Assembly (NCBI GenBank): GCA_934590505.1 | Contig: CAKTPC010000135.1 | Span: 1-5,412, forward strand | Reading direction: 5' to 3' | Origin: an uncultured Oscillospiraceae bacterium | Lineage (GTDB): Bacteria; Bacillota; Clostridia; Oscillospirales; Oscillospiraceae | Length of the DNA stretch: 5,412 nucleotides | Part shown: positions 1 through 5,412 of the stretch, piece after piece | Numbering within the stretch: the stretch's first letter is position 1 | How the letters are laid out: each line of letters begins with the position of its first letter | Made by a program: the position numbers and the translations under genes | Notes under the pieces: model-generated | Databases searched by the model: none | Told to the model about the DNA's origin: nothing | The model's input: the letters and a program-made list of their open reading frames with translations, nothing else

Positions 1-1280
1 GCGTTTATCAGGTCTGCGATCTGCCACGCGCCTTTGGTTGACATAACACATCCACATAGACAGACGCACGGGAACAGAAAACCGTAGAGAGCGGCTCCGC
101 GTCTGCCGCTTATGTACTCGGCGCAGCGGCTGCCGTAGACTGCCCAGCCCATTACGCTCGTGTAGGCGAAAAGGCAGATGGTGACGGCCATGAATACCGC
201 CGAAGTACGCGCGCCGAACACGGACGCGAGGGCGGACTGATACACCTCCGTCCCGGTGACGCTGCCCCATGGGATATTGACGCCGCTGCAAAGGATCGCA
301 AGCGCGGTGCAGGTGCAGATAACTATAGTGTCGGCAAAGACCTCGAAGATGCCCCACATGCCGTGAGCGGCAGGATCGTCCGTGTCAGCCGCGGCGTGGG
401 CGATGGCGGCAGTGCCGAGCCCGGCTTCGTTGGAAAAGGCGCTGCGCCGCAGTCCCCACTGTATGCACTGCGCCGTTGTGACGCCGCAGATACCGCCGGT
501 GATCGCGCCGGGGCGGAAGGCTTCAATAAATACGGCTGACATAACACCGGATATCCTGCTATGGTTTACCGCGACGACCGCTATTGAGGCGGCGATGAAC
601 AGCAGACTCATCAGCGGAACCATAGCTTCCGCCGCCGTGCCGACCCGTCCCGCGCCGCCTGAGAGCAGCAGCGCCGTGACGGCGGCGAGGACGAGACCGA
701 GCGCGAAGCGCAGAGCGGCGGGGCTTGGCATCGGGCCAACGGTACACGCGTCGACGGCACGGACGAAGGAATCTGCAATGCTGCTGACCTGCACGAGATT
801 GCCCATGCAGAAGGCGGAGAGCGTGACAAGCACGCCGTAGACGCGCGCAAGGTGTGGTCTGCCGAGACCGTGGGTGATATAATCCATCGGTCCGCTGCCG
901 ATGCTCCCGCGGCGGTAATATATCGCGAGGGCGACCTCGGCGTATTTTACGATCATCCCGATGAGCGCCGCTGCCCACAGCCAGAACAGCGCCCCCGGAC
1001 CGCCCATGGCGATGGCCTGCGATACGCCGACTATATTGCCTGTGCCGACCGTTGAGCCGAGCGCGGTCGCGGCGGCCTGAAACGGCGTGACGGTTCCGCT
1101 TTTGCGCTCCGCCGGACGCAGACATATGCTGCCAACGGTCAGGCGCATCGCAAGGCCGAAACGCCTGAATTGCAGAGCACGACAGCTGACGGTAAGTGCC
1201 CCGGCGCAGACTATAAGCCCAGGGAAAAACAGCCAGCTCCATATGAAATTGCTGATATAGGAAGAAATTGTACTGAACAT
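1..1280 (-). CDS. Sodium:alanine symporter (AGCS) family transporter, C-terminus cut by window edge
   Basis: Reading the minus strand from an ATG at 1280 gives 426 uninterrupted codons to the left edge. The protein is a polytopic membrane carrier of the AGCS (AlsT/DagA-like) family, which imports small neutral amino acids such as alanine or glycine with Na+ or H+. Seen: an N-terminal membrane segment (about residues 12-33), the family motif GSTVGTGNIVGV (75-86), GGPGALFWLW (93-102) leading to GMIVKYAEV (108-116), the second hallmark AFSNEAGLGT (281-290), and late-helix GWAVYGSRCAEY (378-389). These are the substrate/ion-site motifs of the family. Family members are usually about 450-500 residues, so little is missing. 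An in-frame TGA at 1293-1295 leaves ATG 1280 as the first Met, although no clear Shine-Dalgarno precedes it. It is transcribed divergently from the DUF1002 gene. The exact substrate cannot be told from sequence. Confidence 0.93.
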   Translation of the reverse strand, partial: MFSTISSYISNFIWSWLFFPGLIVCAGALTVSCRALQFRRFGLAMRLTVGSICLRPAERKSGTVTPFQAAATALGSTVGTGNIVGVSQAIAMGGPGALFWLWAAALIGMIVKYAEVALAIYYRRGSIGSGPMDYITHGLGRPHLARVYGVLVTLSAFCMGNLVQVSSIADSFVRAVDACTVGPMPSPAALRFALGLVLAAVTALLLSGGAGRVGTAAEAMVPLMSLLFIAASIAVVAVNHSRISGVMSAVFIEAFRPGAITGGICGVTTAQCIQWGLRRSAFSNEAGLGTAAIAHAAADTDDPAAHGMWGIFEVFADTIVICTCTALAILCSGVNIPWGSVTGTEVYQSALASVFGARTSAVFMAVTICLFAYTSVMGWAVYGSRCAEYISGRRGAALYGFLFPCVCLCGCVMSTKGAWQIADLIN

Positions 1281-1411
1281 AAATATTAAGATTCACAAAA
1301 AAGGCTTTATTTAACGGCGGACATGTGGTAATGTATGCCACGGATTGAATATATGGAACAAAATGAAGAACTATTCGTCTCTATAAACGAGCTCTGAAAG
1401 GGGAGACAAAA
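1281..1411. other. Divergent intergenic region between the AGCS carrier and DUF1002 genes
   Basis: This 131-base AT-richer gap must hold the promoters of both divergent genes. On the plus strand, TATAAA at 1382-1387 could be a -10 box but has no acceptable -35 at 16-18 bases. TTGAAT at 1345-1350 could be a -35 but is followed only by a poor -10. On the minus strand, TTGTTC lies upstream of GCATACATT with poor spacing. An imperfect 17-base palindrome with arms GTGG/CCAC lies at 1325-1341 and might be an operator, but four-base arms are weak evidence. I see no small gene here. Confidence 0.4.
1399..1405 (+). promoter_or_regulatory. Ribosome binding site of the DUF1002 gene
   Basis: AGGGGAG lies six bases before ATG 1412. 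It is a strong Shine-Dalgarno match at good spacing and fixes this start, which is also the one that gives a complete signal peptide. Confidence 0.85.
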
Positions 1412-2287
1412 ATGAAAAAGCTTATTACTATCTTACTTATAATCGTAATGGCGGTCGGGATGATAGTCCCGGCCTATGCCGAGAATATACAGAGCCGCGC
1501 GGTCATCGGCGCGGACCTCACGGACGATCAGATAGCCGCAGTGTATAACGCCTTCGGTATAAAGCGCGGAGACGCGATCGAGCTGCGCGTTACAAACGGC
1601 GAGGAGCGCCAGTGGCTCCAAGGCTATGTGGACGAGAGCCTTATCGGCACGAGGTCCATTTCCTGCGTGTATGTCGAGCTTCTGCCCGAGGGCAGCGGCA
1701 TGGACGTCACCACGAGCAACATCACTTGGTGCACCGGTGAAATGTATATAAGCGCGCTTGCGACGGCGGGCATAACCGATGCGCGCATCATCGTCGCTGC
1801 GCCCTTTGAGGTCAGCGGCACCGCGGCGCTTACAGGCGTATATAAGGCCTATGAGGACATGACCGGCAAAAAGCTGGACGATCTGGCAAAGCTTGTCAGC
1901 ACGCAGGAGCTTACCATCACCGGCGAGCTTGCAAACGAGATAGGCAGCATGGATTCGACCTCCATCGTAAATGACCTGAAGCTCATGCTCGATGAAACGC
2001 AGAAGATGACCGACGACGAGATACGCACAGAGATCATCGATATCGCTGGGCGCTACAATGTCTCGCTGACCAACACTCAGATACAGCAGCTCATTGACCT
2101 GTGCCGCTCACTCGAAGGGCTTGATGCAGACTCGCTCAAGGCGAGGGTGGAGGAGGTACAGGGAACACTACAGAAAGTGTCCGACGCAAAGACCAAGGTC
2201 GTCGGCTTCGTCGAAACGGTGAAGAAGGTCGTCACCTCCGTGTCGAGTTTCTTTGACAAGATCAAGGACATCATCGCAAAATTCTAA
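1412..2287 (+). CDS. Exported DUF1002 (YpuA-like) protein
   Basis: A 291-residue protein of the DUF1002 family, represented by Bacillus subtilis YpuA, whose biochemical function is unknown. Residues 1-23 form a classical signal peptide: a lysine-rich start, a hydrophobic core of Leu/Ile/Val, and an AYA cleavage site before Glu24. The mature protein should therefore be outside the membrane. The conserved domain follows: VIGADLT (31-37), TNGEER (61-66), IGTRSISCVYVE (78-89), NITW (103-106), ALATAGI (115-121) and APFEVSGTAALTG (130-142). From about residue 150 the chain is predicted-helical and charged, ending in an amphipathic Lys/Val/Ile/Phe-rich tail (259-291). The length matches YpuA-type proteins, so it looks intact. 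No LPXTG or lipobox is present. Two adjacent TAA stops end the gene, followed by a terminator, so it is probably monocistronic. Family assignment is firm; a cell-envelope role is inference from secretion. Confidence 0.93.
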   Translation: MKKLITILLIIVMAVGMIVPAYAENIQSRAVIGADLTDDQIAAVYNAFGIKRGDAIELRVTNGEERQWLQGYVDESLIGTRSISCVYVELLPEGSGMDVTTSNITWCTGEMYISALATAGITDARIIVAAPFEVSGTAALTGVYKAYEDMTGKKLDDLAKLVSTQELTITGELANEIGSMDSTSIVNDLKLMLDETQKMTDDEIRTEIIDIAGRYNVSLTNTQIQQLIDLCRSLEGLDADSLKARVEEVQGTLQKVSDAKTKVVGFVETVKKVVTSVSSFFDKIKDIIAKF

Positions 2288-2295
2288 TAATACAT

Positions 2296-2327
2296 AAAAA
2301 TGCCGGGAGCATCATCCCGGCATTTTT
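2296..2327 (+). terminator. Intrinsic terminator of the DUF1002 gene
   Basis: A perfect inverted repeat, TGCCGGGA (2301-2308) and TCCCGGCA (2315-2322), encloses the loop GCATCA. It is flanked by AAAAA on the left and TTTTT on the right, giving a 13-pair stem if the A-T pairs are counted. It starts eight bases after the stop codon and separates this gene from the riboswitch unit downstream. Confidence 0.93.
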
Positions 2328-2364
2328 ACTCGTATGGTGTTAAGAAGACGCTAAGAAATGTCTA

Positions 2365-2393
2365 TTGACAAACTCGGATAAATCTGCTATATT
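2365..2393 (+). promoter_or_regulatory. Sigma-A promoter of the kimA leader
   Basis: TTGACA at 2365-2370 is a perfect -35 box. A 17-base spacer separates it from TATATT at 2388-2393, and TG at 2385-2386 adds an extended -10. The expected transcription start is near 2400, just before the aptamer's P1 helix begins at 2404. A constitutive promoter this strong fits control by attenuation downstream. Confidence 0.9.
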
Positions 2394-2403
2394 GCGCCTG
2401 AAA

Positions 2404-2563
2404 TATGCTTAATGCCGCATTCCGCGGCAGCGGGAGAACCGGACCGGACATTTTGTCCGATTGGACGGCGACCATACTATGGCACGTCCTTGGGGTGTAT
2501 TCGCATTGCGATAGGGGACTCTCTTCCTCGAACCCGACAGCTAATCTCGTCAGCGTAAGAGAG
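2404..2563 (+). promoter_or_regulatory. c-di-AMP riboswitch aptamer (ydaO/yuaA type)
   Basis: Binds cyclic di-AMP in the nascent leader RNA and controls kimA downstream. Conserved blocks seen in order: CTTAAT (2408-2413); hairpin TGCCGC/GCGGCA (2413-2418 with 2424-2429); GAGAACC (2434-2440); TTGGGGTGTATTC (2490-2502); ATAGGGG (2511-2517); and GAACCCGACAGCTAA (2530-2544), the most diagnostic block. Helix P1 is TATGCT (2404-2409) with AGCGTA (2552-2557). CTCTCTT (2519-2525) pairs with AAGAGAG (2557-2563). Two variable hairpins (2445-2459 and 2463-2489) and a small one, TCGC/GCGA (2501-2511), fill the rest. Identification rests on the recalled family consensus and on its position before a KimA-like gene, the original ydaO context. 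Exact ends depend on a covariance-model alignment. Confidence 0.93.
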
Positions 2564-2607
2564 CGGATAAAGGTGTAGCTACGCCCGCATACGGTTTCAT
2601 TGCGCTG
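2551..2607 (+). promoter_or_regulatory. Candidate antiterminator pairing of the kimA switch
   Basis: CAGCGTAA (2551-2558) can pair with TTGCGCTG (2600-2607) over eight pairs, including one G-U. The left arm contains the 3' strand of aptamer helix P1, and the right arm contains most of the 5' arm of the terminator. Ligand-bound aptamer and antiterminator are therefore mutually exclusive. This predicts read-through without c-di-AMP and termination with it. A small hairpin, GGTGT/ACGCC (2572-2585), lies between the arms. The pairing is visible in sequence; the mechanism is inferred from how this riboswitch class works. Confidence 0.6.
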
Positions 2608-2637
2608 TGTTTCAGGAAAGCACAGCGTTTTTATTTT
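2603..2637 (+). terminator. Riboswitch-controlled attenuator terminator
   Basis: CGCTGTG (2603-2609) pairs perfectly with CACAGCG (2621-2627), and TTT/AAAG within the loop region may extend the stem. TTTTTATTTT (2628-2637) follows directly. It lies about 50 bases before the kimA start and has no gene ahead of it in its transcript, so it acts as a conditional stop of the leader. Confidence 0.92.
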
Positions 2638-2659
2638 GACTGCCGATCAGAAAGGCTTG

Positions 2660-2692
2660 ATGGGCGGCGGGTGGAGGTTACCTAAAAAATGA
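2660..2692 (+). other. Possible 10-codon upstream ORF coupled to kimA
   Basis: An ATG at 2660 opens a frame encoding MGGGWRLPKK. Its TGA (2690-2692) overlaps the kimA ATG (2689-2691) as ATGA, the arrangement typical of translational coupling. AAAGG at 2651-2655 is a modest Shine-Dalgarno four bases upstream. The frame also spans kimA's own Shine-Dalgarno. So short an ORF can arise by chance, so it is reported as a candidate only. Confidence 0.22.
2673..2678 (+). promoter_or_regulatory. Ribosome binding site of kimA
   Basis: GGAGGT lies ten bases before ATG 2689, a strong core at slightly long spacing. It supports this start, which also places the family motif SSDTISSVAY at the same residue numbers as in Bacillus subtilis KimA. 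Confidence 0.8.
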
Positions 2693-4527
2693 AAAACAGG
2701 CTTCGCGACATCTTTATCGGCAAGCCCTTGAAGGACTCCGATCTTGGCGGTGAAAAGTTCGGCGTTCTTTGGGGGCTGCCGATCTATTCCAGCGACACTA
2801 TCTCCTCTGTGGCTTATGCCGGCGAGGAAGTGCTCATGGTGCTGTTGCCGGTGATGGGGCTGCTTGCCGCGCATACCCTTGTGTACGTCATGTGCGCGAT
2901 CATTGTGCTGCTGCTCATCCTTGTGTTCTGCTACCGGCAGACGATAGATGCTTACCCGCAGGGCGGCGGCGCATATATTGTCGGTGCGGACAACCTCGGC
3001 GAAGCGCCGGGGCTTACTGCGGCGTCGTCGCTGCTGGTCGGGTACATCCTGACCGTTGCGGTGTCGAGCTGCTCGGGCGCGGCAGCGGTGGCGTCTGCCT
3101 TCCCGGAGCTTGCCGCGTACAAGCCGTGGATCGCCTTTGTTATCGTTTGCATCCTCACATGGGGCAATCTCAGAGGCATGCGCGAATCGGCTGTCATGTT
3201 CGGAGTACCCACGTATTTCTTCATCTTCTCGATCCTTGCGCTTATCGTGACGGGATTTGTGCGCGTGTTCGTGTTCGGGTACCAGCCGCCGGAGCCGACG
3301 GCGGTCATCGAAACGGCGGGGGACGTGACGGTGTTTCTCATCCTGCGCGCCTTCGCTTCCGGCTGCACTGCGCTGACCGGTGTCGAGGCTGTGAGCAACG
3401 GTGTGCCGTCCTTCCGCGATCCGTCGGCAAAGAATGCAAAAAGAGTCCTTGGCCTTATGGCGCTTACAGTAGGCGTGACCTTTATAAGCATCGCCGTGCT
3501 GACGGATATTTATCACATCGTCCCGCAGGAAGGCGTCACCGCTGTCGCGAGCCTTGCCTCTGCAGTGTTCGGCAGCGGGAATGTGTACTTCTACGTGTTC
3601 CAAATCGCGACGGTCGTTATCCTTTCTCTCGCGGCGAACACGGCCTACGCCGGTATGCCGCTGCTGCTCGCAATGGTCGCGCGCGACGGGTACATGCCGC
3701 GCCGCTATACCCAGCGCGGCGCAAGGCTGAACTTCTCAAACGGCGTGCTGCTGATATTTTTCGCATCCTCGGCTCTAATCTTCCTCTTCGATGCCGACAC
3801 ACATACGCTGCTGCCGCTCTATGCGACGGGAGTGTTCATCTCGTTTACGATCTCGCAGGCCGGTATGCTTGCCCATTGGGTCAAGCTCAAGACTCCGGGC
3901 TGGCGCCATAAGGCGGTCATCAACGCACTCGGCACGGTCGTGTGCGCAGTGGTGTGTCTTGTCATTGCGATTACGCGCTTCACCGAAGGTGCATGGGTCG
4001 TCGTTATACTCATCCCACTGCTGGTATACGTGATGAAGTCTATCAAGAAGCATTACGCGGAGGTCTCCGCAGACCTCACACTGCGCAGCACGGACGATGC
4101 GCGCGATATGCTGCGCTATATCATGCCGGGCAAGATCATCATCCCTGTGCAGACGCTTAACCGCTCGTTTGTGAAAACACTCAGGTGTGCGCTCAGCTGC
4201 GGCTTTTCCGAGATAGAGCTGTATAACGTGACGGACGATGAGCAGAAGGCGCGCAGACTAAAGGCGCAGCTTGACGAGCTTGACCTCAATGCGGAGTTCG
4301 TGTATGATGTTACGGCGTACCGCAATGTAAACGAGGTGCTTATAAAGCATGTCGAAAATGAGGCGGCGCAGCTTCACGAGCATGAGAACCTTACGGTCAT
4401 GATGGGCGCGCTTGTTGTGACCTCGCCGCTGAAGAAGCTGCTGCATAACCAAACAACGCAGCGTCTCAGCAAGAAGCTTGAGAGATACAGAAATGTCTCC
4501 GTGTTCACAGTGCCGTATATAATATGA
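2689..4527 (+). CDS. kimA: KimA-like high-affinity potassium importer (APC superfamily)
   Basis: A 612-residue inner-membrane transporter of the KUP/APC-type family of Bacillus subtilis KimA (formerly YdaO, about 607 residues), a proton-coupled K+ importer. Seen: the N-terminal IFIGKPLK (8-15); SSDTISSVAY (34-43), carrying Asp36 and Tyr43; YPQGGGAY (89-96); YILTVAVSS (119-127); the second key motif TALTGVEAVSNGVPSF (227-242), with Thr230 and Glu233; and Tyr378 in LPLYATGVF. About twelve hydrophobic segments run to about residue 450. A soluble C-terminal domain (about 455-612) follows, as in KimA. Oddity: the Asp usually found just before the YILT motif is Gly118 here (codon GGG at 3040-3042). 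Expression should be repressed by c-di-AMP through the leader riboswitch. Databases may label such proteins 'amino acid permease', but the residues and riboswitch favour K+. It appears monocistronic. Confidence 0.88.
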   Translation: MKNRLRDIFIGKPLKDSDLGGEKFGVLWGLPIYSSDTISSVAYAGEEVLMVLLPVMGLLAAHTLVYVMCAIIVLLLILVFCYRQTIDAYPQGGGAYIVGADNLGEAPGLTAASSLLVGYILTVAVSSCSGAAAVASAFPELAAYKPWIAFVIVCILTWGNLRGMRESAVMFGVPTYFFIFSILALIVTGFVRVFVFGYQPPEPTAVIETAGDVTVFLILRAFASGCTALTGVEAVSNGVPSFRDPSAKNAKRVLGLMALTVGVTFISIAVLTDIYHIVPQEGVTAVASLASAVFGSGNVYFYVFQIATVVILSLAANTAYAGMPLLLAMVARDGYMPRRYTQRGARLNFSNGVLLIFFASSALIFLFDADTHTLLPLYATGVFISFTISQAGMLAHWVKLKTPGWRHKAVINALGTVVCAVVCLVIAITRFTEGAWVVVILIPLLVYVMKSIKKHYAEVSADLTLRSTDDARDMLRYIMPGKIIIPVQTLNRSFVKTLRCALSCGFSEIELYNVTDDEQKARRLKAQLDELDLNAEFVYDVTAYRNVNEVLIKHVENEAAQLHEHENLTVMMGALVVTSPLKKLLHNQTTQRLSKKLERYRNVSVFTVPYII

Positions 4528-4535
4528 ACATAAGA

Positions 4536-4570
4536 AACTGCCGCTTCCCGAAAGAGAAGCGGCAGTTATT
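4536..4570. terminator. Shared terminator between convergent kimA and glnS
   Basis: AACTGCCGCTTC (4536-4547) and GAAGCGGCAGTT (4556-4567) form a perfect 12-pair stem around the eight-base loop CCGAAAGA. On the plus strand it begins eight bases after the kimA stop and is followed by the T-rich TTATTATAT. On the minus strand it begins 14 bases after the glnS stop and runs into TTTCTTATG. The T-tracts are interrupted in both directions, so termination may be incomplete, but the placement fits a bidirectional terminator. Confidence 0.85.
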
Positions 4571-4581
4571 ATATCAGGCCC

Positions 4582-5412
4582 TTATTTCTTAAAGCTGTCC
4601 TTGAGGGCGACGGAGCGGTTAAAGACCAGATGGCCGGGCTTTGCGTCGCGGTTATCAAGGCAGAAGTAGCCCTGACGCATGAACTGCAGGCCGGTGGAGT
4701 CCTTACCCTTTTCGGGCATGGGCATTTCGGCAAGGCTGTGCTCGACCTTGCAGCCGGTGAGAATGTTCAGACTGTCGGGATCGAGATAGTCAAGGAAGTT
4801 CTTGTCCGGACCGTCGGGGTCGGGATCGCTGAAGAGGTTGCCGTAAACGCGCACCTCTGCGTCAGCAGCGGTAGCGGCGTCGACCCAATGGATCGTTGCG
4901 CCCTTGACCTTGCGTCCGTCGGCAGGATCTCCGCCGCGGCTGTCGGGGTCATACTCGCAGAGAACTTCGATGACATTGCCGTCAGCGTCCTTGATGCAGC
5001 CGGTGCACTTGACGAGATACGCACCCTTCAAGCGGACCTCATTGCCGGGGTACATGCGCTTGTACTTCGGTGCGGGTTCCTCCATGAAGTCGTCCGCTTC
5101 AATCCAAAGCTCATGCGAGAAACTGAGCTCTCTTGTCCCGTCCTCGGGGCGGAGGGGGTTATTCTCAACAGTGAGAGTCTCGCTCTTGCCGACGGGGTAA
5201 TTGGTGACAGTGAGCTTCACGGGGGTGAGCACGGCCATGACACGGCGGGCGTTCGCGTTGAGGTCGTCACGCAGGCAGCTTTCAAGCAGCGCAAGGTCGA
5301 CCGTCGACGGGACCTTCGACACGCCTATGCGGTCACAGAACTCACGGATAGACGCGCTGGTGTACCCGCGGCGGCGCAGGCCGCACAGGGTCGGCATGCG
5401 CGGATCGTCCCA
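4582..5412 (-). CDS. glnS: Glutaminyl-tRNA synthetase, C-terminal half (N-terminus beyond window edge)
   Basis: The frame enters at the right edge and runs 276 residues to a TAA at 4582-4584. The enzyme charges tRNA-Gln with glutamine using ATP in the cytoplasm. The visible part starts with WDDPRMPT and GLRRRGYT, the class I GlnRS block that follows the KMSKS-type loop. SIREFCDRIGVSK and LESCLRDDLN follow, then the two beta-barrel anticodon-binding domains with VMAVLTPVKL, YKRMYPGNEVRLKGAY, DPADGRKVKG, IHWVDAA, and the terminal GYFCLDNRDA and VFNRSVALKD blocks. The catalytic Rossmann fold with its HIGH motif lies outside the window. The full protein would be about 550 residues. The nearest internal Met (5397) is not the real start, because the conserved WDDPR precedes it. 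GlnRS rather than GluRS is supported by the beta-barrel C-terminus. No frameshift is visible. Confidence 0.97.
   Translation of the reverse strand, partial: WDDPRMPTLCGLRRRGYTSASIREFCDRIGVSKVPSTVDLALLESCLRDDLNANARRVMAVLTPVKLTVTNYPVGKSETLTVENNPLRPEDGTRELSFSHELWIEADDFMEEPAPKYKRMYPGNEVRLKGAYLVKCTGCIKDADGNVIEVLCEYDPDSRGGDPADGRKVKGATIHWVDAATAADAEVRVYGNLFSDPDPDGPDKNFLDYLDPDSLNILTGCKVEHSLAEMPMPEKGKDSTGLQFMRQGYFCLDNRDAKPGHLVFNRSVALKDSFKK

Noticed and set aside
382..840. 152-residue plus-strand ORF near the left end
   Set aside because: It is the antisense shadow of the AGCS gene: Ala/Thr/Ser-rich low-complexity translation with no domain or ribosome site.
559..1341. 260-residue minus-strand ORF starting at 1341
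   Set aside because: It overlaps the AGCS gene in another frame and is Arg-rich and motif-free after its first 45 residues. The frame from 1280 carries every AGCS motif without interruption.
1325..1341. Imperfect palindrome with GTGG/CCAC arms in the divergent gap, considered as an operator
   Set aside because: The centre is mismatched and the arms are only four bases. It was kept as a remark in the intergenic entry, not as a site.
2675..2683. Palindrome AGGTTACCT over the kimA Shine-Dalgarno, considered as a hairpin hiding the site
   Set aside because: The loop would be a single base, which is sterically impossible. It is too short to argue for protein binding.
2647..3603. 318-residue minus-strand ORF opposite kimA
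   Set aside because: It is rich in Arg/His with no hydrophobic segments or recognisable domain. It is the low-stop antisense frame of a GC-rich gene, and the plus-strand KimA reading is clear.
2769..3911. 380-residue plus-strand ORF inside kimA
   Set aside because: It is a frame-shifted shadow of kimA, Cys/Arg/Gly-rich, without a family motif. The long open stretch reflects GC-rich codon use.

Overview
The window looks like chromosomal DNA of a GC-rich Clostridia-type Firmicute (an Oscillospiraceae/Ruminococcaceae-like gut bacterium is my guess). The reasons are a c-di-AMP (ydaO-type) riboswitch in front of a KimA-like potassium transporter, a YpuA/DUF1002 exported protein, an AGCS amino-acid/cation symporter, strong purine-rich Shine-Dalgarno sites on two genes and GC-rich codon use. 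I see no mobile element, CRISPR array, tRNA or rRNA.

Layout: (1) 1-1280, minus strand: sodium:alanine symporter (AGCS) family gene, N-terminus present, C-terminus cut by the left edge. (2) 1281-1411: divergent intergenic region. (3) 1412-2287, plus: secreted DUF1002 protein, closed by an intrinsic terminator at 2296-2327. (4) 2328-2688: about 360 bases without a conventional gene but dense with regulation. It holds a near-consensus sigma-A promoter (2365-2393), a c-di-AMP riboswitch aptamer (2404-2563), an attenuator terminator (2603-2637) with a readable competing antiterminator, and a possible 10-codon upstream ORF ending on the next start codon. (5) 2689-4527, plus: KimA-like potassium importer of 612 residues. 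(6) 4536-4570: terminator hairpin shared by two convergent genes. (7) 4582-5412, minus: C-terminal half of glutaminyl-tRNA synthetase, with its N-terminus beyond the right edge.

The best-supported story is a single-gene feedback circuit. High c-di-AMP, which signals ample potassium in Firmicutes, should stabilise the aptamer, free the terminator and switch off kimA. Low c-di-AMP should let the antiterminator form and potassium import proceed. The same RNA segment (about 2551-2558) is the 3' strand of aptamer helix P1 and one arm of the antiterminator, so the switch can be read from sequence alone. The transporter keeps most of the residues known to matter in KimA but has Gly where the usual VDY motif has Asp. 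The flanking genes look independently transcribed. I found no convincing new multi-gene system; the most interesting points are the details of this switch and the Asp-to-Gly change.
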